A program made the position numbers and the translations under genes. Under the pieces are notes generated by a model that was given only the letters and a program-made list of their open reading frames with translations, had not been told where the DNA came from and did not search any database. DNA of 64,000 bases from Victivallis lenta (GTDB taxonomy: Bacteria > Verrucomicrobiota > Lentisphaeria > Victivallales > Victivallaceae): positions 1 through 64,000 of the forward strand of contig NZ_VUNS01000014.1 of assembly GCF_009695545.1 (NCBI RefSeq), read 5' to 3'. Shown here piece after piece: positions 31,506 to 41,521 of the stretch; the stretch's first letter is position 1; each line of letters begins with the position of its first letter.

Positions 31506-34500
31506 TCACTTTGCCATCAGGGTGACCTGCGGGCTGTTCTTCCGTTCGCCGCCGATTCCGGTTTTGGCGAAATGGTACATCCAGCCCTTGCGGGTCGGTT
31601 CCCCGTCGTTATCGTTGATGCAGAAGGAGAAGGAAAAATTCATTCCGGCCCGGAACACTTCGCCCGGTTCCGGGAAAATTTCGAGATCGTAAACGGTCCG
31701 GGCACCGTTTCTGGCGATATCCAGCTTCATCTGCTTTCGGCCGGTCTCCCCGTCATGGCAGTAGAGAATACTCTTTCCGCCGATCAGCGCGAGGTCGTAA
31801 AGCCGGCCGTCGAACCAGAACTGAACGGAGTCTCCGCTCCAGGCGAATGCGGGCTCGCTGTTGCTGACATGCCGGTCGTCGGCGACGTCCCAGCGCATTT
31901 GGATCGCTTCCGGCGACCAGCCCCAGGAGAAGCGGCAGCTCAGGTCATCCGGACCCAGCCAGGTTTCCAGAATGTTATGATCCGGCACGTAATTTCCGCG
32001 TTCCTTCAGCTCGGCTTCCAGCGGCAGTCCCTCCCGGGCGCTGCCGGGGGCGATTTCCGGAATCCCGATCCAGTTCAAACGGTATTCGGTATGCGACGAT
32101 GCTCCGAGTGCGGAAACGGCGACATCGATGAAATAGAATTGGTTTTTCCGAACTTTCACTTTATCGTTGAACAGAACCGTGAAACTTTCCGTGCTTTCCG
32201 GGGCGAGCGTGACGTTTCGCCGGCTGTCGCTGTTCCAGCTTGCCGGAAGCCGGAGCACTGTTTCTGTTGCCAGCGGAACCTTCAGCAGGTTCCGCAAATC
32301 GACGCGGATTCCCGGCCGACCGCCCTGAAAGAATGCCCGGACCGAACTTGCGACCGGGGACCTGACTGTTCCGGAGCAGCTTTGGAATGCAACCGTTTTT
32401 CCCTCCGCCTCCAGCACCGCATCGCAGCGGAACGGCGTCTCTGAAGAGAGCAGGTCCGGCCGGAGTTCCAATTCCAGTTGCCGCCGCTCCTTCGGGCGCA
32501 ATATAAGCTCCTGCCGCGCCTCCGGGATTTCCCACTGGCGCGAACCCGTAAGCTTCAGCACCGCACGCAGTTCCCGCCTTCCCGGGTTGCAGACCGTCAG
32601 GGCAATCCGGTTCGATGTACCCGCAACCGGAGAAACTTCCCCGGCGAACTCCAGCATGGCGGGGAGAAGTTCGAATTTCTTCGGGAGCGTCAAGTAGGAG
32701 ACGCCGCCGGAGGGAACGCCGACACACCCGTCAACCGGAGTCAGGACGGTCTCCCGGCCGAATCCGTCCGTATGGGTCAGCTGTTTCGAGTCCGTCCGGA
32801 AAGTGACGCCTTTTTCACTCCGGTAGATCACCCGGTTCGGGGCGATCCGGTACATTTCGCCGGGTTCGAACGGCAGCGCCCTGACCGGTTCGTTCCCATC
32901 CAGCAGCCTCGAAAGCGTGAGGAACATCGGCATGACGGGATTCGGCTGAAACGCGGAAGTCATCATGCCGGTCTCCGCGAATTGCGGAACTTTGGACTGA
33001 AATTCGAAATAGAAGCTCTTTTCCACTCCGGCGGCAAAATCCCGGACGGTCTGCAGAATCCGTTCGTCGGCGCTTCCCCAGCCGGATTCCGTATTCCAGA
33101 GCGGCTTGCTTCCGAGTCCCGCCTCTTCCAGAATCCGGCGGTGAAGCGGTGCGCTCTTCCCTTGTCCGTAGTGGAAGCTGTAAATATCGAACCAGCTGCC
33201 GACGCCGTATCTCATCAACTCTTCTGAGAAGGGGCGCCAGAGCTTCTCTTCTCCGGTCAACCCGGCATGGGAAATTTTTGCCTGCGGCGCATAGCGGCGG
33301 ATCACCTTGGCGGTGCGCTCCATGTGCGCCGCATAAGCCTGGGCGCCGCCTGACCAGTGGTAAGGAGTATCCGGCTCGTTCCAGATTTCATAGACCGCAA
33401 TCTGTCTGCCGTGACGTTCGATCAGCTGCCGGTAAAAGCGTTCCCATTCGGCCGGTTCCGGGTTGCCCCCGTATTGATGATAAGGCTGTCGGGCAGCCCA
33501 TTTGGGAATGTATTGCGTGGTGACGAGCAGCGACATTCCGTTTTGTTCCGCAGCGCGGAACGAACGGTCGGTTCCCTCCCATTTGAACTCTCCCTGCTTC
33601 GGTTCGATCCACGACCAGCCCGCATCGGTTCTCAGCCAGCGGATTCCCATTTTGCGCAGCGTGGAGTAGGCCCGCTCCGGATTGTCGTTCCAGAATCCCA
33701 TCCCGAGACGGGCCTGTTCCGGCGGAGGCTGCGGAACCGGGACGAAATGTCCGCCGGCCGCTTCCGATTCGAAGAGGATTCCACCATCGCGGAGCAGCCG
33801 GTAGCGGATTCGGTAAAAGCCCTTTACTTCTCCGGGCAGCGGTATGGAGCGCTCGAACGCGGTGTCGCAGTCGACCTGCCGGAGCAGCCGGGCAAGCAGG
33901 TTGCCGTCAGGATCGAGGAACGCGATCTCCTCCCCGCAGGTTCCGAATTTCCTGCTTCCGGGCTGGAAGCGGAATCGGAGCAGCTGTCTCTCGCTGGCCC
34001 AGGAAAGTGTGCCGGAACCGGAGCCGGAGATTGTCAGCACCGGTTTGCGGTTCGTTCCAGCCTCCGGTTTGCGGAAAGGCGGCGGTACGTTCCGGGTTGC
34101 CACTTCCGCACCGTCGACGCTGAGTCCGGCCAGAAACAACTCTCCCTGCGGACGGGTCCGGTTGACGGGATCGAGCCAGAAGGCAACCAGCCTGACCGGG
34201 AATTCCAGAGAAGGGTTCTCTTTTGAGTTGCCGCCCCAGATATCGCAGCGATCGACGGCGGGAGAGAAGCCGTACTCCTTCCAGCCGTTGTGCCGCAGCG
34301 ACCGGAAGTCATTCTCCGTATAGCAGAAGAGTGCGGTTTTCCCTCCGGCGTCGCGGCACATGAAATAAAAACGGTGGGCGGAGGCGGTGTCGTAAATCCA
34401 GAGCGACAGGCGCGAATCCCTGTTCAGCACGATCGGCTCTTTCGGCTTGATGATCAGGCTGAGGTCGCGTCCTTCCCGGATTTTGAAATCATAAAGGAGA

Positions 34501-34667
34501 CGCAGGGAGTTTCTGCCGTGCGCGGCGGCATTTTCAAGCCGGGAGTAGTCGCTCGATTTTCCCTCAAGCGTCCACTGTGAGGCATCCTCGCAGAGATTGG
34601 CCGCCGCAAGGCGGCAGCCGAAGCAGATTAACGTAAACAGAAAGATTGGATATTTCGTGATTTTCAT
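31506..34667 (-). CDS. Large secreted glycoside hydrolase with a CBM9-like C-terminal domain
   Basis: A 1053-residue exported protein. After a signal peptide (1-23) comes a strand-rich domain resembling a carbohydrate-binding fold (about 25-170), a linker domain, then a clan GH-A barrel (about 330-650) with RLGMGFWNDNPERAY, WLRTDAGWSWIEP, YEIWNEPDTPYHW (acid/base Glu) and SKPLWNTESGWG (nucleophile Glu), closest in look to GH39/GH5-type families. Residues about 880-1050 resemble CBM9/DOMON-like sugar-binding domains (DLSCRFSWGWSPEAIQMRWDVAD). The start is set at the signal peptide Met; the frame is open 19 codons further. It lies between the pseudopilin and the GH27 gene. The exact family and substrate are uncertain. 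Confidence 0.78.
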   Translation of the reverse strand: MKITKYPIFLFTLICFGCRLAAANLCEDASQWTLEGKSSDYSRLENAAAHGRNSLRLLYDFKIREGRDLSLIIKPKEPIVLNRDSRLSLWIYDTASAHRFYFMCRDAGGKTALFCYTENDFRSLRHNGWKEYGFSPAVDRCDIWGGNSKENPSLEFPVRLVAFWLDPVNRTRPQGELFLAGLSVDGAEVATRNVPPPFRKPEAGTNRKPVLTISGSGSGTLSWASERQLLRFRFQPGSRKFGTCGEEIAFLDPDGNLLARLLRQVDCDTAFERSIPLPGEVKGFYRIRYRLLRDGGILFESEAAGGHFVPVPQPPPEQARLGMGFWNDNPERAYSTLRKMGIRWLRTDAGWSWIEPKQGEFKWEGTDRSFRAAEQNGMSLLVTTQYIPKWAARQPYHQYGGNPEPAEWERFYRQLIERHGRQIAVYEIWNEPDTPYHWSGGAQAYAAHMERTAKVIRRYAPQAKISHAGLTGEEKLWRPFSEELMRYGVGSWFDIYSFHYGQGKSAPLHRRILEEAGLGSKPLWNTESGWGSADERILQTVRDFAAGVEKSFYFEFQSKVPQFAETGMMTSAFQPNPVMPMFLTLSRLLDGNEPVRALPFEPGEMYRIAPNRVIYRSEKGVTFRTDSKQLTHTDGFGRETVLTPVDGCVGVPSGGVSYLTLPKKFELLPAMLEFAGEVSPVAGTSNRIALTVCNPGRRELRAVLKLTGSRQWEIPEARQELILRPKERRQLELELRPDLLSSETPFRCDAVLEAEGKTVAFQSCSGTVRSPVASSVRAFFQGGRPGIRVDLRNLLKVPLATETVLRLPASWNSDSRRNVTLAPESTESFTVLFNDKVKVRKNQFYFIDVAVSALGASSHTEYRLNWIGIPEIAPGSAREGLPLEAELKERGNYVPDHNILETWLGPDDLSCRFSWGWSPEAIQMRWDVADDRHVSNSEPAFAWSGDSVQFWFDGRLYDLALIGGKSILYCHDGETGRKQMKLDIARNGARTVYDLEIFPEPGEVFRAGMNFSFSFCINDNDGEPTRKGWMYHFAKTGIGGERKNSPQVTLMAK

Positions 34668-34705
34668 TATGTTCGTTGCCTTTTTCGGTGTTTCGTTCCG
34701 GCCGG

Positions 34706-35470
34706 TCAGAGAATCCACGGCCACGGAATGACGACGCCGGAATTCGTGACCGCTCCATCGGAGATCAGGACATCAAACTTCCATTCGTTAATCAGTTTCG
34801 TTGCATTCACCTCTTCCGCGTGTCCGTCGGCGAAGGCGAGCCGTCCGGAACCGTGGCTGATGGAGAGGCCGCCGTCTTCGATCGCTTTGCGCGGATGATA
34901 CGTCCAGATGCCCTGTGCCGGCAGGTCCGCAGTGTCGCCGGCTCGCCGGGTCTCGCCGAAGAGGTGGATCCGGGCCGGACGCTTCATTCGTTGAAAGACG
35001 ACTACCGCCTGTCCGCCGGTTCCTTTCTGGTAAAAGTTCCCCAGTGTTGGAACAGCTGAATTGATGTTGTTCTGATAATACCACGCCGAATCCACGACGT
35101 TCATCATGCCGTACGAGGAGAACCAGTGCCAGGCTTCCTCCGGCTTCAACAGCGGAGCGTCGGAGCAGAACAGAACCGATTGCGACAGGTATTTCCCCCG
35201 GGTCAGGTTATAGACCCAGAATTCGCTGTCCCACAGGTACATCAGCATTCCCTTGTTGTCGTTGGAATACAGGATGCCGGAAAGCATGACCTGCCGCAGA
35301 TTGGAGCTGCAGCGGCTCGCTTTTCCTCTGTCCCGGGCCCGTGAGAGCGCCGGCAGCAGCATCGAGGCGAGGATTGCGATGATCGCAATCACCACGAGCA
35401 ATTCAATGAGCGTGAAACGGAAGCGGCTGCGGAGCGGACGGTGACGATGGGAACGGATTGAGGAAAACAT
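34706..35470 (-). CDS. Prepilin-type N-terminal cleavage/methylation domain protein (pseudopilin, H-X9-DG type)
   Basis: A 254-residue type II secretion/type IV pilus-like pseudopilin. The short basic leader is followed by [24 protein letters not shown] (cleavage before Phe20, Glu at +5), a helix with [19 protein letters not shown], and a large C-terminal domain that ends with the [15 protein letters not shown] motif typical of the many H-X9-DG pseudopilins of Lentisphaerota and Planctomycetota (here eight residues between His and Asp). It is the first gene of the leftward unit with two glycosidases and is divergent from an AraC-type regulator. A role in surface display or glycan handling is inference. 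Confidence 0.88.
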   Translation of the reverse strand: MFSSIRSHRHRPLRSRFRFTLIELLVVIAIIAILASMLLPALSRARDRGKASRCSSNLRQVMLSGILYSNDNKGMLMYLWDSEFWVYNLTRGKYLSQSVLFCSDAPLLKPEEAWHWFSSYGMMNVVDSAWYYQNNINSAVPTLGNFYQKGTGGQAVVVFQRMKRPARIHLFGETRRAGDTADLPAQGIWTYHPRKAIEDGGLSISHGSGRLAFADGHAEEVNATKLINEWKFDVLISDGAVTNSGVVIPWPWIL

Positions 35471-35597
35471 GGTCGGTTACTCCCTTGCTGTTGTCGATTT
35501 GTTTGTTCCTGTCTGGCTATATTATACTTGATTTTTATGTTTTCAGGAATATATTGATATGGTAATATCATATATAATTTCTGAACAGGAAGTCCCG
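35471..35597. promoter_or_regulatory. Divergent control region of the pseudopilin and AraC/XylR genes
   Basis: An AT-rich gap with TATAAT on the minus strand (about 35520-35525) facing the pseudopilin gene, TATAAT on the plus strand (about 35573-35578) facing the regulator, and a GATAT-GGTA-ATATC inverted repeat (35554-35567) between them. No clean -35 boxes are found, as expected for activator-dependent promoters. Confidence 0.4.
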
Positions 35598-36752
35598 GTG
35601 AAAAATATTCTCTGTGCGTTTGCGGAGCCGGAACCCGGCATTCTGGAAGAGCTTTTCGTCTACGGCCGGGAGCATGGCTGGCAGCTTGAACTGTGCGGCA
35701 GGCGGCTGCCGCCGGGCTGGACCGGGGATGGCGTATTGACCGATTATCTGAGCAGCGGAGAGCTGCGCGGAATCCGGAATTTCGACCGGACGCCGGTCGT
35801 CTCCCGCGAGCTGCATCCGGAGAATAATGTCAGGACGGTCGCCGGGGATACCGGAGCGATCGCCTCCATGATCGCGGAATATTTTATCGGCAAAGGATTT
35901 ACCCGGTTTGCTGCGGTCGATGCGCGGGAATGGCCGGGCGGCAGCAGCGGATTCCTGCCGGATCCGGTCAAAGCGCTCGGCATTGTCCTCGCCGGGCATG
36001 GCCTGTCGTTCGATGTCTGCTACTGGAAGCCGGATCTCGAGTCGGATGAACTGGCCGATTACGGCATGGTGATGCGGAAACTGCGCGCATTTTTCCGGCG
36101 GCTGCCGAAGCCGATCGCGCTTCTGGTTCCGAACAGCCGTTATCTCGCCGTCACCTACCGCGTGCTCGCTTCGCTGCGCATCAAGGTGCCGGAAGAGGTG
36201 GCGATTCTCTGCAATACGGATAACTCCTTCATCACGGAGAATGCGTCGGTTCCCACCACACGGATCAACGGAGAACTGCATGAAGTCGGCCGGAAAATGG
36301 CCGAGCTGCTCGACCGGATGCTGCGCGGGGAGGCCGTGCCGCCGGAACCGGTATACGTTGCTCCGGCCGCAATCGTGCCGCGGCGCAGCACCGACGTACT
36401 GGCGGTCCCGGATGTGAAACTGGCGACCGCCGTGAGCTTCCTGCTGAGCAGCTACATGAATTTCATCAGCGTTGCGGACGCCGCCCGCGCCGCCGGGATT
36501 TCCGGCAGCATGCTGAACCGGAAATTCCGGCAGCATCTCGGCAGGCCGCCGCTGCGTTTCCTGCTGGAACTCAGGATGAACCGCATCCGCGACCTGCTTG
36601 ACGGAACGGATCTTCCGCTTCCGGAGATCGCCATGCAGACCGGATACGGTTCTGGCATGGCGTTGTCGCTCGCTTTCAAGCGCGAAACCGGCATGACCCC
36701 CGGCGCCTACCGCCTTTCCCGCCGCATGAACCGGCCCGATGCCGGAACATAG
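35598..36752 (+). CDS. AraC family regulator with XylR/LacI-type sugar-sensing domain
   Basis: A protein of 384 residues from the GTG at 35598, which has an AGGAA site; the ATG at 35559 would add 13 residues. Residues about 1-270 form a LacI/periplasmic-binding-like sensor as in XylR (HPENNVRTVAGDTGAIASMIAEYFIGKGF, LLVPNSRYLAVTYRVLASLRIKVPEEVAILCN, PTTRINGE). The last 100 residues are an AraC-type double helix-turn-helix with SVADAARAAGISGSMLNRKFRQ and GYGSGMALSLAFKRETGMTPGAYR. Such proteins activate sugar genes when ligand binds. Its divergent position makes the pseudopilin/GH operon the likely target. Confidence 0.87.
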   Translation: MKNILCAFAEPEPGILEELFVYGREHGWQLELCGRRLPPGWTGDGVLTDYLSSGELRGIRNFDRTPVVSRELHPENNVRTVAGDTGAIASMIAEYFIGKGFTRFAAVDAREWPGGSSGFLPDPVKALGIVLAGHGLSFDVCYWKPDLESDELADYGMVMRKLRAFFRRLPKPIALLVPNSRYLAVTYRVLASLRIKVPEEVAILCNTDNSFITENASVPTTRINGELHEVGRKMAELLDRMLRGEAVPPEPVYVAPAAIVPRRSTDVLAVPDVKLATAVSFLLSSYMNFISVADAARAAGISGSMLNRKFRQHLGRPPLRFLLELRMNRIRDLLDGTDLPLPEIAMQTGYGSGMALSLAFKRETGMTPGAYRLSRRMNRPDAGT

Positions 36753-36792
36753 TTCCCGCACTGACGCTCCGCCGGGCGGCAGTGAGAACGCT

Positions 36793-37803
36793 TCACTCCC
36801 CCGGATAAAGCTCGGGGGCGATGTAAATCCGGCGGCTTGCACTGCCCGGACAGGTGATCCGCCGCAAGCACTCCTCCGCCGCCGCGACTCCGGCCAGCCG
36901 CAGGTTGATCGCCAGGGTCGGCAAATTCCGGTGCGGACGGTCGACGAACAGCGGATGCCCGTCGAAACAGAGCACCGGATAATCCCTCCCGAGCTCTCGG
37001 CCGGTTTCGGCGTGATAAGCTTCGGCCGCGGCGAGGGCGGCGGCGCCGCAGGTGAAGTAGATTCCGCGCTCCGGACGGTATTCGCCGGGCGTGTCGTCCG
37101 GCGGAAAAAGAAGGGTCCCGACGCTTTGCCACGCGTCACGGAACAGCTGCTCTCGCAGCCTGTGGGCCGGCCGGGCATGTCCAGCGACCGCGACTTCGCG
37201 GACTCCTCTTTCCCGGAAGAAGCCGACGGCCAGCTCCGTCGCCCGGAACGGGTCGAGCTCGATCAGCGAGAAAAGTCCGCCGCAGGAGTCGTGCATCGAA
37301 AGTCCGACTGCCGCGCAGACCGGGCGCGGTGACGACAGAATCCCGTCGTAACCGCCGAGCAGGATGACGCCGTCGAAGCCGCCCGACAGCGCTTCGAGCC
37401 GCGCATCGCTCATCTCTTCGAAGCGCATCGGAATCGTCGTCAGTTCGATGCCGAGCTCGTCCGCCGCATCGAGAATGCCGTTGACCGCGATTCCTGTGCA
37501 GGTGTTCATGGCGTTGACGCCGAAAGTGGCGGCGACGGCGGCGATCCGGAAGCGCCGGTCGGCCGGGCTGCGTTTCTCGGCCACAAAGGTGCCGGAACCA
37601 TGCAGGAAAGTCAGCATTCCCTTGTCGGCCAGCGCCTTGACGCTGCGGCGCGCCGTGCTCACCGAGACGCCGTAACGTTCGGAAAGTTTCCGCAGCGACG
37701 GAATTTTCCGTCCCGGACCGTAAGTGCCGCAGGCGATCTTCGAGGCGAGATCGCGGATTACCGGTGCCGCTTTTTCTTTTCTGCCGGGCGGTTGTTCCGT
37801 CAT
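36793..37803 (-). CDS. GntR family regulator with LacI-type ligand-binding domain
   Basis: A 336-residue regulator: an N-terminal GntR winged helix (about residues 14-75: IRDLASKIACGTYGPGRKIPSLRKLSERYGVS, then STARRSVKALADKGMLTFLHGSGTFV) and a LacI/GalR-like sugar-binding domain (about 85-330) with FDGVILLGGYDG and LFSLIELDPFRATELAVGFF. It is an AraR-like architecture that usually responds to a sugar. It lies 13 bases after hrpA on the same strand, at the end of the hisB-MFS-hrpA unit. Its targets are unknown; the neighbouring transporter is one possibility. Confidence 0.86.
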   Translation of the reverse strand: MTEQPPGRKEKAAPVIRDLASKIACGTYGPGRKIPSLRKLSERYGVSVSTARRSVKALADKGMLTFLHGSGTFVAEKRSPADRRFRIAAVAATFGVNAMNTCTGIAVNGILDAADELGIELTTIPMRFEEMSDARLEALSGGFDGVILLGGYDGILSSPRPVCAAVGLSMHDSCGGLFSLIELDPFRATELAVGFFRERGVREVAVAGHARPAHRLREQLFRDAWQSVGTLLFPPDDTPGEYRPERGIYFTCGAAALAAAEAYHAETGRELGRDYPVLCFDGHPLFVDRPHRNLPTLAINLRLAGVAAAEECLRRITCPGSASRRIYIAPELYPGE

Positions 37804-37816
37804 CGTGAGGCCTCCC

Positions 37817-40800
37817 TCAGAAGCGCAGCTCCTGCCACGCCGGTTCGAGTTTTTTCAGCGGGCCGCGCACGGCCGGAGTCACTTCCGGCGCGAAAACCGC
37901 GAGACGGCACTCCTCGGTCAGCAGCCAGAATGCTTCAAGTTCGGGCTTTTCCGTGATTTCGCTCACGCTCTCCGCCGCGATGTAGAAGCGGTCGAGGTAT
38001 GCTTCGATCGTTTCGAGTTTCGCCTCGTCCCGGGCCGGACCGGAGGAGATCCGTTCCGCCCGCAGCTTTGCGCCGCGCAGGTAGCGGCTGTAGGAATCGA
38101 ACACGGCCGGACTCCGGAGAAAATGGCTGCGGAACAGGAATCCAAGCTGCCGTTTCAAGTCGGCGCAGCTGATTCCGGCGCGCGGCTTGACCTTGTTCAT
38201 CAGCTCTTTGACTTGCCGGTAGGCCGGGTAGAGCGCTTCGAGCTGCTTCTGCAGCTTGTCGAGTTCCTCGCCCGCATATTGCCGGGCGTGCTCGGCCGCG
38301 ATGCCGAAGGCGAGCTCGTCGCGGATGTTCCACGGTTCGTCGTTGAAGGCGGCGAGCACCGCCCGGTCGAGCAGGTCGTCGGCATAGTCACGGTAATTCA
38401 GAAACCACGACAGCTCGACCTCGCGTGAAACCCGGATGGTCCGCTTCAGGAATTTCAGCTGGCCGGCCTGTTCGAATTTGAAGAGCCGCAGCAGCCCGCG
38501 GGCATGGTGGAGCCGCGCTTCGGATTCCTTCAGATAGAGTGCCTGACCGACTTTGTCCCCTTCGTCGCAGAGCGCCGGGAACGCGGTTTTTCCGCTTGCG
38601 TTCGGAAGGGCGACTTCGGGCGGCATGCGTTCGATGCCGGGCCAGGTCGTTCCGCCGGAGACCGTGAACTGCTTTGCTCCGGCGACGGCACGGCTCAGCC
38701 GCGAACCCTGCCGGAAGCTCTCCGGAATCTCGCTGTGCAGCCTGACCGTCCTGCCGCCGGCGTCGACTTCGGCGAGCTTCATCTTCAGGTGACCGGGCAG
38801 CCGGGAGTCGTCGAAGTCGCCGGGGGCGACGTTTTCGCCGGTCGTTTCGCACAGGAATTCGGCCAGCGCGTCGGTGAGCGGCTGTTCGCGGAAGATCCTT
38901 CCCGTCTCGAGCGCTTCGCGGAAGCGTTCGACCGTCTCCGCGACCGGGCTCGCCTTCTGGCGGACGGCCTTCGGCAGCGAACGGATCAGCAGTTCGACCT
39001 TGTCGCCGAGCCAGCCCGGAACGAGGTAGTCGAGCGCCCAGCCCGGCAGCAGGTTCATGCGGTCGGAGGGGACGATCAATGTCATGCCGTCATCCGGCTC
39101 GCCGGGGTCGAACTTGTAGTCGAGCCTGAACTTCTGCCCGGAGAAAGTCAGGCTGTCCGGGTAGTCGCCGGCGTTCCACTTCACGAACTGCTCCTGCATC
39201 GCATCGGCGCGCGGAATCGAATAATCCTGCGGATCGCGTTTTACCGCCTCTTTCAGGCTCCGCGTCGAATTGATGTCGGCCGGGAGCAGCAGCAGATAGT
39301 GCTCCGCCACCGCGCCGGGATCGAGCACCGTCCCGGGACGGCGCAGCTTCTCCTCCAGCTTCGCAAGAGAGCGGAGCACCTCGACATGTTTTTCAACCCA
39401 GGTTCCGGGGAGGTTCAGTTCGCCGGTCGCCAGCGCTTCGCGGATGAAGATTTCGCGCGCCTCGACCGGATGGCTCTTCGCATAGTGAACGCGCCGCCCG
39501 TTGTGGATCAGCAGCCCGCCGAACGTCAGCCGTTCGCGGGCGTAGACGAAACCCGATTCCGGGTCCCACTTCGGCAGGTCGTAGATTTTCGAGCAGAGAT
39601 GCGGCGCGGCGATTTCGAGGTATTCCGGCTTGATCTCGGCGTTCTGCCGCGCGAAGAGGCGGCTGGTTTCGACCAGCGCGAACGACAGCAGCCAGGCCGG
39701 AACCGGCTTCTTCTTCGCCAGCCCGGACCCCGGGAAGATCAGGAATTTCTTCCCGCCGGTGCCGAGAAAGTACTGCTCCTCCGGCACATAGTGCGCGATA
39801 TGGCGCGGAATTCCGGCCAGAATCGACTGATGAAGCTGATCATAGGGCGTGTTTTCGATGACCTTCGGAACTGCGGCATTGCTCCACTTGAGTTCCGCCG
39901 CATTGCCGGCGAGGTCTTCGACGAGGTTACGCCATTCAAGCATCCGGTTGAAATGATAGAAGTTCTTTTTGCAGAACTGCCGGAGCAGGCGGTTGCTGGT
40001 GCATTCGGCGGCGGCCGCGTTCCAGAGATTCAGGATCGACAGGAAATCCGACTTCGGGTCGCGGAATCTCCGGTGCGCTTCGTCGGCCGCCTGCTGCTTT
40101 TCGAGCGGCCGCTCCTGCGGGTCCTGAATCGACAGATAAGCCGTGATGACCAGGAGCTCGGGCAGCACGCGCCGCGTTTCCGCGAACGACAGCATCCGGC
40201 CGAGGTGCGGGTCGATCGGCAGCGCGGCGAGTTTCCACCCCTCCCGCGTCAGGTGTCCGGCCGGGTCGAGGGCGCGCAGGTCCTCGAGCGTCCGCAGCCC
40301 CTCGCGCACGGCGGCCGGGGGAGGCGGGTTGATGAACGGAAAACGGTCGATGCGCGGCAGCCGCAGAGACGCCATCTGCAGAATCACTCCGGCAAGTCCG
40401 GTCCGCTTGATCTCCGGGTCGGTGTAGGCGCTCGCCCGCGCGAGGTCGTCCTCGCTGTAAAGGTGGACACAGACGCCGTCGGCGATTCGTCCGCAGCGGC
40501 CGCGCCGCTGGCGCGCGCTGGCCTGGCTGATCGTTTCGATCTGAAGCTCTTCGATCTGGCTGCGCGGATTGAACCGCTTGATCCGCGCCAGCCCCGAATC
40601 GATCACAAAGCGGATGCGCGGAATCGTCACGCTGGTCTCGGCCACGTTCGTGGCGAGAATGATGCGCCGCTCGCGTCCGGGGCTGAACACCTTCTGCTGG
40701 TCGGCGGCCGAAAGCCGTCCGTAGAGCGGCAGCACTTCGGTGTTGCGGTAGCCGCGGCCGGTCAGCAGATCGGTCGCGTCGCGGATTTCGCGTTCGCCCG

Positions 40801-41521
40801 GCAGGAATACGAGGATGTCGCCGCGCGGATCGAGCTCGGTCACGAACTCCGCCGCGCGGCCGATCGCGCTCGAAAGGTCCTCGTCGGCTTCGGGCGGCAT
40901 ATAGACGTCCTCGACCGGGTAGGTGCGCCCTTCGATCGACAGCACCGGGGCGTGGAAGAATTCCGCGAAGCTCTCCATGTCGAGCGTCGCCGACGAGATG
41001 GCCACCTTCAGGTCAGGCCGGTGCGGCAGCAGGTTTTTCAGGTAGCCGAGGATGAAGTCGATGTTCAGCGACCGTTCGTGCGCCTCGTCGATGATCAGCG
41101 CCTCGTACCGGCGCAGGCTCCGGTCGTTGCGGGTCTCGGCCAGCAGGATGCCGTCGGTCATGAACTTCAGCACGGTCGAACTTTTCGTGCGGTCGTCGAA
41201 ACGGACCTGATAGCCGACTTCGTTCCCCAGGTCGCAGCCGAGCTCCTGTGCCGCGCGCCTCGCCATGGCAGATGCCGCGAGCCGGCGCGGCTGGGTGCAG
41301 CCGATGCGCCCGGTCCGGCCGTACCCGAGCGCGAGCGCGATCTTCGGCAGCTGGGTGGTTTTGCCGCTGCCGGTATCGCCGGCGACGATGATGACCTGAT
41401 TGTTCCGCCACGCCTCTTTGATCTCATCGATGTGGCGGGTGATCGGCAGCTCTTCCGGGAACGCGATCCGGAGCTTTTCGCAGCTCGAGACGAGTTCGGG
41501 GCGCGGTACGGGGTTCTTCAT
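37817..41521 (-). CDS. hrpA: ATP-dependent RNA helicase HrpA
   Basis: A 1234-residue DEAH-box helicase. Conserved motifs: Walker A GDTGSGKTTQ (about residue 40), TQPRRLAASAMA (Ia), IIDEAHERSLNIDF (DEAH, about 132), ISSATLD (III), LVFLPGEREI (IV region), TNVAETSVTIP (V) and QRRGRCGR (VI), followed by the helicase-associated region and a long C-terminal domain of the HrpA type. HrpA unwinds RNA and in E. coli acts in mRNA processing and stalled-ribosome rescue. The start at 41521 overlaps the MFS stop by four bases (ATGA). The longer open frame upstream is the MFS gene read out of frame. Confidence 0.93.
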   Translation of the reverse strand: MKNPVPRPELVSSCEKLRIAFPEELPITRHIDEIKEAWRNNQVIIVAGDTGSGKTTQLPKIALALGYGRTGRIGCTQPRRLAASAMARRAAQELGCDLGNEVGYQVRFDDRTKSSTVLKFMTDGILLAETRNDRSLRRYEALIIDEAHERSLNIDFILGYLKNLLPHRPDLKVAISSATLDMESFAEFFHAPVLSIEGRTYPVEDVYMPPEADEDLSSAIGRAAEFVTELDPRGDILVFLPGEREIRDATDLLTGRGYRNTEVLPLYGRLSAADQQKVFSPGRERRIILATNVAETSVTIPRIRFVIDSGLARIKRFNPRSQIEELQIETISQASARQRRGRCGRIADGVCVHLYSEDDLARASAYTDPEIKRTGLAGVILQMASLRLPRIDRFPFINPPPPAAVREGLRTLEDLRALDPAGHLTREGWKLAALPIDPHLGRMLSFAETRRVLPELLVITAYLSIQDPQERPLEKQQAADEAHRRFRDPKSDFLSILNLWNAAAAECTSNRLLRQFCKKNFYHFNRMLEWRNLVEDLAGNAAELKWSNAAVPKVIENTPYDQLHQSILAGIPRHIAHYVPEEQYFLGTGGKKFLIFPGSGLAKKKPVPAWLLSFALVETSRLFARQNAEIKPEYLEIAAPHLCSKIYDLPKWDPESGFVYARERLTFGGLLIHNGRRVHYAKSHPVEAREIFIREALATGELNLPGTWVEKHVEVLRSLAKLEEKLRRPGTVLDPGAVAEHYLLLLPADINSTRSLKEAVKRDPQDYSIPRADAMQEQFVKWNAGDYPDSLTFSGQKFRLDYKFDPGEPDDGMTLIVPSDRMNLLPGWALDYLVPGWLGDKVELLIRSLPKAVRQKASPVAETVERFREALETGRIFREQPLTDALAEFLCETTGENVAPGDFDDSRLPGHLKMKLAEVDAGGRTVRLHSEIPESFRQGSRLSRAVAGAKQFTVSGGTTWPGIERMPPEVALPNASGKTAFPALCDEGDKVGQALYLKESEARLHHARGLLRLFKFEQAGQLKFLKRTIRVSREVELSWFLNYRDYADDLLDRAVLAAFNDEPWNIRDELAFGIAAEHARQYAGEELDKLQKQLEALYPAYRQVKELMNKVKPRAGISCADLKRQLGFLFRSHFLRSPAVFDSYSRYLRGAKLRAERISSGPARDEAKLETIEAYLDRFYIAAESVSEITEKPELEAFWLLTEECRLAVFAPEVTPAVRGPLKKLEPAWQELRF

